Assembly: GCA_033064195.1 (NCBI GenBank)
Contig: JARBJD010000154.1
Location: 1-64,000, forward strand
Direction: 5' to 3'
Source of the DNA: Blattamonas nauphoetae
Lineage: Eukaryota > Preaxostyla > Oxymonadida
Length of the DNA stretch: 64,000 nucleotides
In this document: positions 53,055 through 64,000 of the stretch, piece by piece
Position numbering within the stretch: the first letter of the stretch is position 1
Layout of the letters: each line of letters opens with the position of its first letter
Notes under the pieces: model-generated
The model's input: only the letters and a program-made list of their open reading frames with translations
Database searches by the model: none
What the model was told of the DNA's origin: nothing
Made by a program: the position numbers and the translations under genes

Positions 53055-54717
53055 ATGGCAACGAAAGATACACAAAGAAAACGGTTTCATTTGTTTATAT
53101 TGACATTTTTCTTTGTTTCACCAAGCGTTTTCTTCGATTTAACGATCGGGAACAAGGAACTGGGAAGAGTTGTCTTCGAACTATATAATGACAAACTCCC
53201 ACTAACATGTGAGAACTTTCGATCTCTCTGCACTGGAGAGAAAGGACTGGGCAAATTAACGAACCGACAGCTCTCATATAGTTTTCATTCTCTTATCCTT
53301 CCTCATGTTCGTCTTTTCATTCTTCAGAGGGAACAATTTTTCATCGGATCATCCGAGGCTTTATGATGCAAGGGGGTGACTTTGTTAAGGGTGATGGAAC
53401 AGGAGGAGAGAGCATCTACGGAGGGAAATTTGATGGTATGTTTTCTCAGCTTTTTCATGTTTTTTTCACTCGAATTTCTGTCTTATCCATATCTATTACA
53501 CTTTTCTGTTTTTATTTCTCATTTACTCCATATTTTTTTATGATTTTTAGACGAAGCATTCATCTATCCTCATGATCGTGCTGGTCTTCTGTCAATGGCT
53601 AACTCTGGGCCAAATACGAATGGAAGCCAATTCTTTATCACCTTCAAGGGTGCTCCGCATCTTGATGGGTTCGCTTTCTCTCCTTTATGTATTATTCTTC
53701 AGGAAACATGTGGTTTTCGGCCATGTTCATAGTGGGATGGATTTTCTTCGACAGATTGAGGGCCTCCGAACAGATAACAACAATAGACCGATGAAAGCCG
53801 TTTGTATTGAGGACTGTGGAGAGATTGAAGTGACCGATAAGGATGATTCGAAGAAAAAGAAAGATTCAAATCGAGACCGGAAACACGAGGACAAAAAGAG
53901 TCGAAAGCGTTCTCGGTCACCAAAACGTCGCCGCCATCGGAGTTCGTCCTCTTCGAGCTACTCCTCCTCATTCTCATCGTCCGGCTCGTCTCGCTCTTCT
54001 TCGTATTCTGGGTCGTACTCTTCGTATTCGTCGTCCATCACGTCGGACTCTTCGGCAAGCTCTGTCCCTCGAAAGCACAAAAGAAAGGAATCTGAGAAGT
54101 CCAGACCCAAAAAAGAAAAGGCCCGTCGAAGCCGCTCTGTTGAGAAATTTGAAGAAAAACTCATTCCACAGGAAGAGCCCAAAACACAGGAAGATGTTCC
54201 CAAGAAACCAATTGAATTCACTGGAATCAGTTTTTCCTTTCTTTTTTCGAGTCCTTATCATCATTTTCTTTTTTCGTTGTCCCGCAGAAACACCAGGTCG
54301 TGTGTACAAAGGAAGGGGGCTGATCCGACGCCAATACCGCTCTCCCCACGGCGACGAGACAGAACCCATCCAATACGACCGCTTCGAGAGGCCCCAGTTC
54401 CACCGCAGAGACAACTACAGGCCGCGCAGGTTCGACCGGCCGTCGTCGCCTCACCGCGACAAGTACAACCGCCGCCGACGCTACGACAACATCGAGGTGT
54501 ACGTGCCGAGGTCAGAGAGTGTGTCTTTGCCCCTTTTCTCATCTTTGCAGGGAATCGGTCTCCAGATGGAAGGCGGAGTGATCGGTCGGAGAGGAAAAGG
54601 AGATCGGAGGACAGGCCATCGAGGTCGTCATCGCGGTCTCCTCCGAGGAAGTCGCCGGCGAGGAAGCCCGTGGAGGAGAGAAGACTATCTCCTGGAGAGG
54701 AGGAGAAAAGGGAGTAA
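53055..54717 (+). CDS. Nuclear RS-domain cyclophilin (peptidyl-prolyl isomerase), seven exons
   Basis: Exons 53055-53083, 53126-53280, 53328-53435, 53551-53668, 53703-54229, 54288-54518 and 54551-54717 give 444 residues in one frame. Introns are 42, 47, 115, 34, 58 and 32 nt, all GT-AG. The isomerase domain (about residues 12-180) has [47 protein letters not shown] (catalytic Arg), [11 protein letters not shown] and [11 protein letters not shown]. The Trp that contacts cyclosporin is His here (APHLDGKHV), as in several large cyclophilins. A long RS/KR-rich tail with a [12 protein letters not shown] segment follows, as in PPIG/NKTR-type cyclophilins that act with spliceosomes in nuclear speckles. 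The tail is not homologous enough to pick one human orthologue. Confidence 0.9.
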
Positions 54718-54949
54718 CGTGGATGTGTTGAAACTCGGAAAGAAACTTCTTTCTGGTGACGACTTTTCTTACTTTGAAAGAAAACCCATTTTATTACATC
54801 CATTTCACCGGGTATTTCCTTTGATCTCGATGATCTGTCAATATTCAGATTTTGTTCCGTTTTGGAGGGAATCGATTCTATTTTATTGTCAATGGGCCGA
54901 GAGCAGAAAGTTAAAACGGACACGACAATTTCTATCGTCCATCCGTAAT

Positions 54950-57900
54950 ATGGATGTAGCTGCCCAAAAGCTTCCATCCGATCTCTCCATAGATCTGTTA
55001 TCGATTCATAGATCGAGCACCCGGTCGCAAATCGATAGGTTTGTTTCTTCATCTTGTGAAGCTATATCTCCCTGTATTAGATTATTTCCGGTAATATATT
55101 CTCTTTGGAAGGTATTTTCATGATTTTCTCACTTATCACCTGATATTTCCACCTCCAACCATTGTCTTCTCTCCAACTTTTCAATACAGGGATGGTTTCC
55201 TTCTGTGCTCTATGATCAATGCTGTCAACTCATCTTACTTGTCACAGTAATCGCACTTCTGTTAACATCGACACCACTTCCTTCTTACTATTCCAAACAG
55301 ATCACTTCTTTCTTTGGATGGATTTCTCTATTCCAGGTCATGACACTGAAGCCTTTATATATGATAATCGGCTTTATTGTTTCAACGTGTCTCTTTTTGT
55401 TCCTGTGTATCCTCGTCATATTTTCTCTGACGGTCACATACCGATCAACAACTTTCAATGCGTCAACTTACCGTTCAATTTGTCTCTTGATCAGAATACT
55501 GTCAGGTCCCTGCTACATATATACTACACAGGGCTTTTTGTTTTCTTTATTGTGCACGTCAGTCCGCGATTCCACTGTCCACATGATCCATCAAGACCTC
55601 CTCTGTCACAATAGTTACGTCACTCCGATCCGTGTCTTGAGTGGAATTTTCATGGGATTGTACTCTGTGCTATGCCTCATTCTCAGATTAGTCTATACGG
55701 ATAATTCTTTTCGATCGAAGCGCACCCTTTCAACGCGTTCCTTTTGGGTGACGATTGCCCTTTTTGTCCTCGAGGTTTTTGTTGCTGTGTCTTGTTGTGT
55801 GGATTCTGGCCGTGTTTATGCTCGATTTGAGCAATCTAGCCGTCTCTCTGACCGATTCCTGTCTTTCTCCCCATCATTCCTGTCCATCGCCCTCCACGCC
55901 TTCCTTTTGCTGTTCTGTTCCATAATTCTTCTGTATCTCATCATTCTCAAAGCACCTATGCACGGCTCCCGCGGAAATATCCAAATTATCATTGTCCCCT
56001 CTCTCGTCTTCGCCGCATCGATCATCTCCTTCCTGTCGTCCATCCCGTTCTTCTGGAAGGGCTTATCCACTCTCCCGATCGATGGCCACGGGGAGACTGT
56101 CTTCCCCTCGTTCTTTACCGTGCATGGTCCTCAGATTGTGTTCTACGTTCTCTCCCTGCTCATCCTCGTCGTCTGTCTTGTAGGCTTCCCTCTTCTTTCG
56201 TTCCTCGTCCGACGCTCTCGCCAGCTCGTCCACTTCTCCGATCGCTCGTTGCGTCCTGACTCCAAAAGCAGGGCGAACAAGAACAAACCTCGCACCAAGC
56301 TCCCTCACCACTACTTCCGCGACACGAGCAAGTTCCTCTCGTCGCTGACCTTCTTCGCCGACTCGCGCGCACTGCGCCATTCGCAGGGGCTCCTCGCTCT
56401 GTCGGACTCGATGTTCAAGTTCATCTGCAGCGAGCGGTATCCCAACAACCCCTCCCTCCGCATCTCGTATGCCGTCTTCCTGCACGACTACATCCGCCGA
56501 ATGAAGCCGCAGAAGCGAACGCCCCAACAACGGCAGCAGAGCAACCTGAACTTTCTGAGTTTGGTGAAGAACGAGGGGCTGTGGAAGCCGAGTGAGCGGA
56601 GTCTGAAGAAGAAGGAGGATTTCGACCTCAGCATCCTCGCCAACCCCGACTGGCTCAACTTCGACAGAACAGACGCCACAACAATCGTCACAAACTCCAA
56701 CCACAAGAACCTCAACAAGGAGTCGCAGATTGTGCACATCCAAACCGCCATCCGCCAGCTCATCATCGCCTCGCGGGCGAATCCCATTCTGACCGACAGG
56801 TGGTTGGCGTACAAGGCAATCCAAGATTGGAGTGTGGAGATCGCAGCCACGCTGGAACAGCAGAAACAGATGTCGGCCATCCTGCCGCATTTTTACCACG
56901 CCACTGAATCCACCGTGTCGCTTGAGATTGACCCGTTTGTCTCGTCGTCGCACTCCATCCTCAACTCCTCACTCAATCTGATCGAGTCCACAGTCGGTGC
57001 GATCGAGTCTGGGTTGATAGACGTGATCCAGCAACTCTCCAACAGATGCGTCGATGCCACACTCCTCCACACCCGCACGATGAAAGTGTCCGAGCTCATC
57101 CGCTACGAGATGTACGGCGTGTGCTGCGTGCTGATCTCGGTCGCCAAAGACAGACGCGGTGGGACATGGCGAAGGCGAGCGAAAGCTGTCACGGAGCAGA
57201 GCGAGCAGATCCAGCGGAAGGTGGAGAGTGCGGAGTGGAAACTGAGGTCGCTTGAAAGAATCATCAACGCGATCTCACTCTGCGAGGAAGGGATCGGATA
57301 CAGAACGCTCTCGGAACGGCAGAAGAAGCGGGCGTCGGATCAGGAGCTGGACACAACCGTCCTGCAGCAGAAGCTGAAGTCGATCCAGACGGGAAAGCCG
57401 CTTCATGTCCATCACGACAAGCAGCTCGAAACAAAACTGAAAGACTCGACGAGCACCTCACTCCGCATCGACACCATCCTCGACCAGATCGACGAGATTG
57501 AGCAGTGTGAGGCGATGGTGGACTTGTGGATCGACGAGAAGAGGGCGATGATGAAAGAACTCGCTGTCAAGCCGAAACACACACCGCTGGCCGAGAGGAT
57601 CAAGTTGACGCAGTCTGGGCAGTCTCCCCGGATGACAGAGGAGGAGAGGCTCCAACGGCTGGATCTGATGGAGTCGCGAGAGGAGGAGTTGCTGGTGTCG
57701 CTCGAGAGGAACGAGCAGCGACTGAACAGACGGCTGAAGAACGTCGCAAAGGAGTTCGCTGACAGGTACGGCTTCCTCTGCGTGAACGAGAAGCTGACCG
57801 ACGCTGCCCTCACTTCGTTCATCGGAGGGAGTCTGCTGAGAGAGCAGGACGGACGGAGCTCGCTTTGGAAGCAGAAGAAGAGGAAGGACAACGGAGCACG

Positions 57901-60900
57901 GTCCACACACCACTTTCGGAAGGCGAAAGGGCGTCGAGAGGACGATGGAGAGGACGACGCCAACCCCGACAGCCCGCCCTTCTCGTTCGGAGACCGCACG
58001 ACCAAATCGGGCGCGTCGGAGTTCCACGTCGCACGCGACGAGCGAAACGAGCGCCTGAGCGACTTGTCGAGTGTGTCTGGGAAGCTGTACCATTGGAGCG
58101 ACTGCGTGAAGGTGAACTTCTTCATCCTGTTTGCGCTGATTCTGTCGCTGGGGCTGGTGATGTTCTTCTACTGCATCCTCTTCTTCGACCGGAACGACGC
58201 ACGCGTGGATCAGATTGAGGCCACAACAATCATCGTCAACAACCTCCTGAAGATGACAAACGCGATGAAGGAGTTTGTGTGGATGGACGATTTTGGGAAC
58301 ACGACATCTTTGGATTGGCATGCCCAGAACACAAAAATATCGCTTTCGGAGATCAAACGCACAGTCGAGGAGTCCAACAGGATCATCAACGAATACATCA
58401 AAGTCCTGTCGATTCAGGACCAGAAGAACAAGGGGTCGACCATCGGGACAGCATCGTCGATCGCAATCGCCCTCTTCCAGACAAGCTCGATCACATCCAC
58501 GTCCAACACAGCCACACACTCCCTCCACTCCTCGCCCAACCAAATCCCGAAAAAGACAGACTATCCGATGCTCCTCTTCACAAAGACACTCAGCGTGCAC
58601 GACGCTCTGATGACGTTCTCGTCGATCATGGAAGACGCGATCGACAACGCCATCTACAACACACGCGCATCTGTCGCCGATCAGGCCCTCCCCTACGCCA
58701 ACATCCTCACAGTCGTCCTGAACACACCCACCTTCATCAGCGAGATCGTCAAGCGCGAGCTGTCGGACATGCTCAAGTCGGAGGCTCTCGACGTGACAGT
58801 CTCGATTGTGTCGTTTATCGTCGCTTCCTTCGTCGTGCTCATTTTGTACGTCGTCATTTGGATCTACCAACATTACCGGCTTGCCAAGCTTCTCAAAATT
58901 GAGCAGCGTCAGAGTGTGGAGTGCCTGTGCTATGCGCTCACCGCAGAAGACGCTCTCACTGTGTCCAGACAGCACCACGACAAACAGCACTTCGAACAGC
59001 TCGTCGAGGAACATCACCAGCGAGGCATGCAGAAGTACCAGCGACAACGCCGCAGATCTCGACAGTACGACTTCGACGCAAACGACAACTTCAGACACTT
59101 CGACGACTTGCGACAATCGGACTCGATGTCGTCGTTCTCGCAGTCGGACATCTCGATCAGCTCGGTCTCAGACACGTCGCTCTCAGCCGCATCGGAGGAC
59201 AGCGAAGAAGCGGCGATGAAGCATCGGAACACGAAGAAGCCGTCACCGCTCTCCACTGTCGACCAAAGCCACCAAGTCAACCAGCAGCAGGAGCAGGACG
59301 CTGCTTGGATCAACCAGAACTCACCATCGTCCGACACTCCACTTCCAGACCCATCCAGACACGTCGATCTCAAACGACCCGTGACCATTCGAACAGCATC
59401 GCACATTGATTCCCTTTACTCCGACACCATCACCCCGCGTGGCCCGCCCCAGAATTCGATCCACACCGACCGCTCGGAGATCGAGCAGCACGCCGACATG
59501 GTCCCCCTCACTTCTGGGCGTGACCAGCCTGCCAAACAGTTCGAAACACCCGACCTCTCGCAGAACGACTCTGACTCTTTCCGCTCCTCCCGCTCTCTCG
59601 TCCGCCCAAATGCCCCGCCAGCCAACTCTCGCCCTGTCTCTCCTGTTTGGGAGACGAGCCGGATGTTCAACATGCCCGTCCTGCCGCTTGCGACGAGATA
59701 CCATCTTCCAGTCACCCTCACCGGAATGTTCACCGTCCTCCTCATCGTCTTCGCTGTGATCTGGATGCTCATGACCTTCTCGTCCTTCTCGATGGACTCG
59801 CCCATGTCCATGATCCGCCCCGTGAACCTCATCGACCCCTCCGCAACCAACACGACTGCTTACTCAGCCGCACACAACGACCCGCGTGGCCTGTACTCGC
59901 TGTCTCTGTCGTCGCAGCTGTTCGTCACGGGACAGCGGCTGGTGTCGGTCAACCTCGTCAAACTCCTCGCCATGCAGTACGCCCTCCGCCAGCACTTCAC
60001 AATCCTCAACATCGACGACTACGCCGACGAAGAGTGGAGTGTCTGCTCGCGCGGCGGCATCTGCACCACACCCGTCTTCATGCAGATCCCCAACGCGACG
60101 TCCAGCCCCGCATTGGGCACCAACCCGTACTGCCACCTCGTCCCTGTCGCCGGCAGTCACGAGGACGTGGAAGTGGTCTTCTCGAGAAGCATTGCGTTGG
60201 CTGCACAGCTCCACACGATCAGCCGATTCGGAAATATCGATGCGTTTCGCAAGTCTTCGTATCAGACACGAAGCAACACAGAGTGGGGGGCAGAGATCAC
60301 ACGCCCTGTCTCCCACTTTGTCACTCCTGACGCGGCTCTCAGAACCTCGTCTTCAACCGAACTGCCTCTGACTGGCGATGAGAACATCGACTCGTTCCTC
60401 GTTGACTCCATCCGCCGCCTCTTCACCTCTCTCGTCATCGAAGCAGACTCAGACGGGGGTGACCCTGTCGCCTCGCTCATCTCGACGATGCAGGTCCTGA
60501 TCGGAATGGACTGCTCGGATGACGCGGAGTGTTGGGCCGAGCCTCCGTTCCTCTCTTTCTACAACGGAAGCTATGCGCATCTGTGCTCGCAGCTCGAATC
60601 ACACTTCGACAAGCTTTACGAACACTCACGAGACGCCACGCACGTCAAGCAGTACGCCAACCTGACGGTGATGCTGGTCTCGTTCTTCGTCATCGTTGTG
60701 CTGTCCCTCGTGGGCCTCGTGTGGATCATGGCTGTTGTGAGGCGGTTTGGGATCGAGAACGAGAGCGTGCGGATGATCGAAGGCATCGTCTTCTCCGCAA
60801 AGCCACGAATGGCCCGAAAGGACAAGCTGCGCAAGAAGACCATCGAGAAGTACAACAAGAAGAAGGCTGACAGAGCCGAACGGCATCTTCGGGCAGCATC

Positions 60901-61180
60901 GACCAGCCCTGACTCATTTGGCTCAACTTTGTCTCCGAGAAGCCCGTACGAAATCGGGCGCAAGCCACCAGTTCGGCGACGAAGCTCGCAGCTGCTGCCG
61001 ATGATGGATACTGCCATTCACGAGGTTGAGGAGGAAAATTGGCACGAGTCGCCAGAGAAAAGGTCGGATCGGGAACAGTGGAGCTTCGAAGATGAAGAGG
61101 AGAATTTGCCTGAAGATAGGATGGGCTTGATCGGAATAGATAGTGATGACTCGGATGAGTGGGAAGAGTCAGGTGGATGA
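54950..61180 (+). CDS. Giant multi-pass membrane protein, possibly TmcB-like, two exons, 2050 aa
   Basis: Exons 54950-55111 and 55190-61180 join in phase 0 across a 78-nt intron (MDVAAQKLP...SLWK then GWFPSVLYDQCC). The first about 390 residues hold roughly six to seven hydrophobic segments. A long charged cytoplasmic region with coiled coils follows (about 400-1020). Four further helices lie near residues 1028 (VNFFILFALILSLGLVMFFYC), 1259 (SIVSFIVASFVVLILYVVIWIY), 1559 (LTGMFTVLLIVFAVIWMLMTF) and 1881 (VMLVSFFVIVVLSLVGLVWIM), separated by large soluble loops; the last two enclose an apparently extracellular domain. The layout recalls the TmcB-like sensor membrane proteins of protists, but no cyclase or PAS motif was found, so the family label is tentative. 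Confidence 0.6.
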
Positions 61181-61375
61181 CGGGTCTCATCTTTTTACAG
61201 TGATTTAACTTTTTTCGTTTGATTTCGTCTTCATTTTCATGAGCCAGCCACTCTCAGAAATGACTGGCGCCACTTCACCTCTGGCATGATGTTTCGGAAA
61301 GTAAATGGAGAAATAATGTACAGCAACTTCCCTGAGAATAATTAGTGGAAAACAATGAAGAATGTGACATGAATT

Positions 61376-61938
61376 CTACTCCTCTTCGTCGAGTTGACGT
61401 AGTCGGTTAACAACAACAGAACGGCTAGTTTCCTGAATCTCCCCACCAAGGAATATTTCATCAGCTATCATTTCAAGCTTAAAAGAGAAAGAAAAGTGAA
61501 CAGTTGCGGAGAAAAACCACGACACCTTCCAGAACTGATAAACGAGATCAAGTTCGCAGACACTGCCAAAATACTCATCAAGGCATTCAACAAAGAGGTG
61601 GATAACTTCGTTGTAGGCCATTTCATTGTCATTAGCATCAACACCAGCCACAAAATACAGACTTGCGTAGCGACGGAAGACCAATTTCATGTTCTTATAC
61701 TGATACGCAAAAAGCAGAGGAGAATGTTCGGGAAAAAGATGGAAATCAGAAGAAACGTTGATTACAGCATTTAAAACTCGCAGACCTCCAGAAAGTGAGT
61801 GTAATCTTTTCGACGATTTGTCACAATCTTCATGGCGTTATTTTCAAGGTTACGCTTCTCCTCCTCATCAAATGTGGAATAGAATTTCGAACACCGGACT
61901 TTTCGTTGCCTATTGATGAGATAGAAGAAATGAAGCAT
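61376..61938 (-). CDS. Clathrin adaptor sigma subunit (AP-1/AP-2 type), three exons, 142 aa
   Basis: The small sigma chain of an adaptor complex that links cargo to clathrin coats. Exons 61938-61786, 61699-61526 and 61477-61376 join across GT-AG introns of 86 and 48 nt to 142 residues, exactly the usual length. MLHFFYLINRQRKVRCSKFYSTFDEEEK, LVFRRYASLYFVAGVDANDNEMAYNEVIHLFVECLDEYFGSVCELDLVYQFWK and ADEIFLGGEIQETSR match the family throughout. RYASLYF and YFGSVCELD resemble sigma-1, while VDANDNEMAY resembles sigma-2, so AP-1 versus AP-2 is left open. Its start is 27 nt from that of the divergent CWF19 gene. Confidence 0.93.
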
Positions 61939-61965
61939 TTGATCAAACAATTGGTTTGATCAAAA

Positions 61966-64000
61966 ATGTCAATGAATCAACAAAGAGACTGGCTTAATAT
62001 CGGATCATATGCGATGGAAATGCTTGATTCTAAACCACAGGAGAAGCCAAAACCTAAACCAGTCGAAAAAGAATCAGTATTCGTTCACCACTCTCCGTCA
62101 TTTCTTTTTTCTAGGAATACGTCACATCACGCCTTATAACGATCAAAGGTTTTCTTGAATGACTTTTTCTTCATATTTTACACAATTTCTTGTTTCTACG
62201 TTGGATAATTCTTCCTAAAGATCCCAACTCTACTCCAACATCAGCCTCCACACATGGGGATGGAGGTGCGTTGTTTCGAGGACAACTTTTGAAACGTGCA
62301 AAAGAGGAGTCTTCTCGTACTGGCCGAAGTTTGGAAGAGATCGTTGCTGATCGCTGGGGAAAGCTCGAAGATCTTTATGCGCAGGGATTCATCGATCCAG
62401 ACAGTGCAGAAGGTCGACGAGCAATTGCTCTGCAAAGAAAGGGAAGAAAACAGCGAATAATGACAGATCCAAAGGATGATCTCCAAGAAGAGCGCCGTCA
62501 CAAAGACTCTCGCTCAACAACAGAAAACTCACAAACACCAACGCGCCAGTCCTCATCAGTCGACATGGCGTCACTGAAATGGAACAGAACACCATCTCGG
62601 TCTCCTGCAAACACGCCGTCTCCCACGCCCATCACAAACGCCAAAGTCTCGTCAATCGACACTCCCTACCAGCCTCCATCATCCAAGCAATCGCCTTCTC
62701 ACAACACCCTCTCCACCCCACGCGCAAATCCTGCTCCCCTCACCTCGCATCCATCTTCCAGACGCCCATCACTGGCCTTCCGAGACGAGGACGAGATTGA
62801 GGAGAATGACCCATTCTCGCTCACCGTCCCGTCGCAGCCTCCCCCCAACCCAGACACGCTCTCCCCCGCTGCTCCCATCATCCGACCAACACCTCAAATG
62901 GCCCCGTCGGGACCAATGTCGAACAAGGAAGCGGCAAAGCTGATGAAGACGAAGCTGAAGAAGAACATCCCACTCGGCCAGACAGCCCTGGCTGACCCGT
63001 CCTCGTCGCTTGCTCAGACTCGACTCGCCTTTCTCCGATCACGAAACACGTCCGATTCACCCGGAAGTGCGACTGACCCCAACTCGGAAGTGGCCGTGAT
63101 GCCCAAAATAGACGCACAGGGACTGCCCATCGCGTCTCCGCTCCCAAACAAGACACCATCCCCGTCGTCCTCCTCCGCCCTCCCCGCCCACCACTCGAAG
63201 TATTCGACTGAGGCCACTGACGATCTGTACCGACTGGCAGCTGCCACGCGGATGGAGTCGTCGGGAGGCAGAGGCAGCGTGCGCTCGAAGTACGGGGAGA
63301 TCGACGGGTACGAAGAGATGAGCATGAAGAGCCTGATGAGGCAGGCGGAGTTTGAGGACGACGACGCGTTCGACACGAAAGGCGAGGGCTTCTCGAAATG
63401 GTCGGATGTCGACCCGAAGTCGATCAAGAAGCAGAAGCGGAAGGGGGCGGAGGGAGTGCGGGAGGAGCGGCTGATGATGCACACAGCACAGACAGGTTTG
63501 GCTTCGTCTCCTTTCTCCCTTCAGCACACAACCAAAACAAGCTCGTCCAGACACACTGCATGTTCTGTGTTGACTGCGAACGCTTCCGAAAGGATCTGCT
63601 GCTCTCCATCGGCACCTTCTCGTACGTCGCCCTCCCCTCGCATCAGATCTGTGATTGTGTGCATCTCTGTCTTCTCATTCTCTCAGACCACTTGACAATC
63701 AGCTCCATCGAGCACGTCCCCTCGTCTCTCCTCGCCGACGACGACTCCGCCCTCGAAATCGATCGATTCAAACAGACACTCGAGCAGTGGTTCTGGGAAA
63801 CACAACGGAAGCAGTGCATCTTCATCGAGTGTTGCACAAACACAGCGTCGACTGCTCCCATCCGAGTCGGATCGAAACCGGATGGGAGACCGCAGTTCGA
63901 GCACATCGGGCGGCACTGCAGAATCGACTGCATCCCTGTCACGACGGAGTTGGCAGCAGAAGCGAAGAAGTCGTTCTTCTTCGAGCTGAACGCGATGTCG
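61966..64000 (+). CDS. CWF19L2: CWF19-like splicing factor, runs off the right edge
   Basis: CWF19 proteins help debranch or recycle the intron lariat spliceosome. Exons seen are 61966-62076, 62115-62148, 62221-63495, 63525-63656 and 63687 onward. Introns are 38, 72, 29 and 30 nt. The N-terminus has RDWLNIGSYAMEML, a basic region and a Ser/Pro-rich linker. GYEEMSMKSLMRQAEFEDDDAFDTKGEGFSKW leads into the CwfJ C-terminal domain: HNQNKLVQTHCMFCVDCERFRKDLLLSIGTFSYVALPS (compare the CWFC...HLLLSIG...YLCLP pattern), ISSIEHVPS and, at the edge, HCRIDCIPVTTELAAEAKKSFFFE. These match CwfJ_C_1 followed by CwfJ_C_2 (C-I-P-L-P...A-x-x-F-K/F-K). The last residues of the gene lie outside the window. Confidence 0.88.

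Noticed and set aside
57458-59116. A 552-codon open frame antisense to the 2050-aa membrane protein gene
   Set aside because: It lies wholly inside a well-supported coding exon with strong third-position GC bias, which opens antisense frames; its composition (Val/Cys/His/Arg runs) is not protein-like.

Overview
The window is eukaryotic nuclear DNA from a protist. Host genes are split by GT-AG introns, many only 28-34 nt long, and TAA, TAG and TGA all act as stops. The genes packed from about 20 to 64 kb are conserved eukaryotic ones: the NatB catalytic subunit, CCZ1, COP9 subunit 7, GSK3, a C9orf72 homologue, an RS-tailed cyclophilin, a clathrin-adaptor sigma subunit and CWF19. Dense genes, tiny introns, a giant beta-helix membrane protein ending in a kinase-like domain, and a Polinton load together suggest a metamonad, most likely an oxymonad (Preaxostyla). 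That placement is inference; no rRNA is present to test it.

Layout. (1) 1 to about 11.7 kb: an AT-rich Polinton/Maverick-type element cut by the left edge. It has structural genes on the minus strand and, on the plus strand, a packaging ATPase, a protein-primed family B DNA polymerase with an embedded HNH domain, and a retroviral-type integrase. It looks fairly young but broken in about three places. (2) About 11.2-13.3 kb: a gene-free repeat block with inverted arms carrying a repeated 21-nt doublet and a tandem array of about 147-nt units. (3) 13.5-18 kb: a primase-helicase gene with an open frame, small genes with the same AT-rich leader, and an older reversed fossil of the polymerase gene; probably a second, related element. 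(4) 18.1-19.2 kb: a decayed DNA transposon. (5) About 19.8 kb: a tRNA-like sequence with good A and B boxes and a T8 terminator.

(6) 20-25 kb, minus strand: CCZ1, NAA20, a small unknown gene, a GOLD-domain secretory protein and CSN7. (7) 25-27.5 kb, plus strand: an unrecognised repeat protein. (8) 28.5-39.6 kb, minus strand: a 3709-residue single-frame surface protein. (9) 40-52.6 kb, plus strand: an 832-aa membrane protein, GSK3, the C9orf72 homologue, a proline-rich 281-aa protein and a serine-rich 1281-aa protein. (10) 52.7-54.7 kb: a divergent pair, an 82-aa coiled coil and the cyclophilin. (11) 54.9-61.2 kb: a 2050-aa multi-pass membrane protein. (12) 61.4-64 kb: a divergent pair, adaptin sigma and CWF19; the latter runs off the right edge.

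Functional themes in the host part are endolysosomal and vesicle traffic (CCZ1, C9orf72-like, GOLD protein, adaptin sigma), splicing (CWF19, RS cyclophilin) and regulation of protein turnover and modification (CSN7, NatB, GSK3). The virus-like part forms one gene set, tied together by an AT-rich leader motif just upstream of its start codons that is absent from the host genes.
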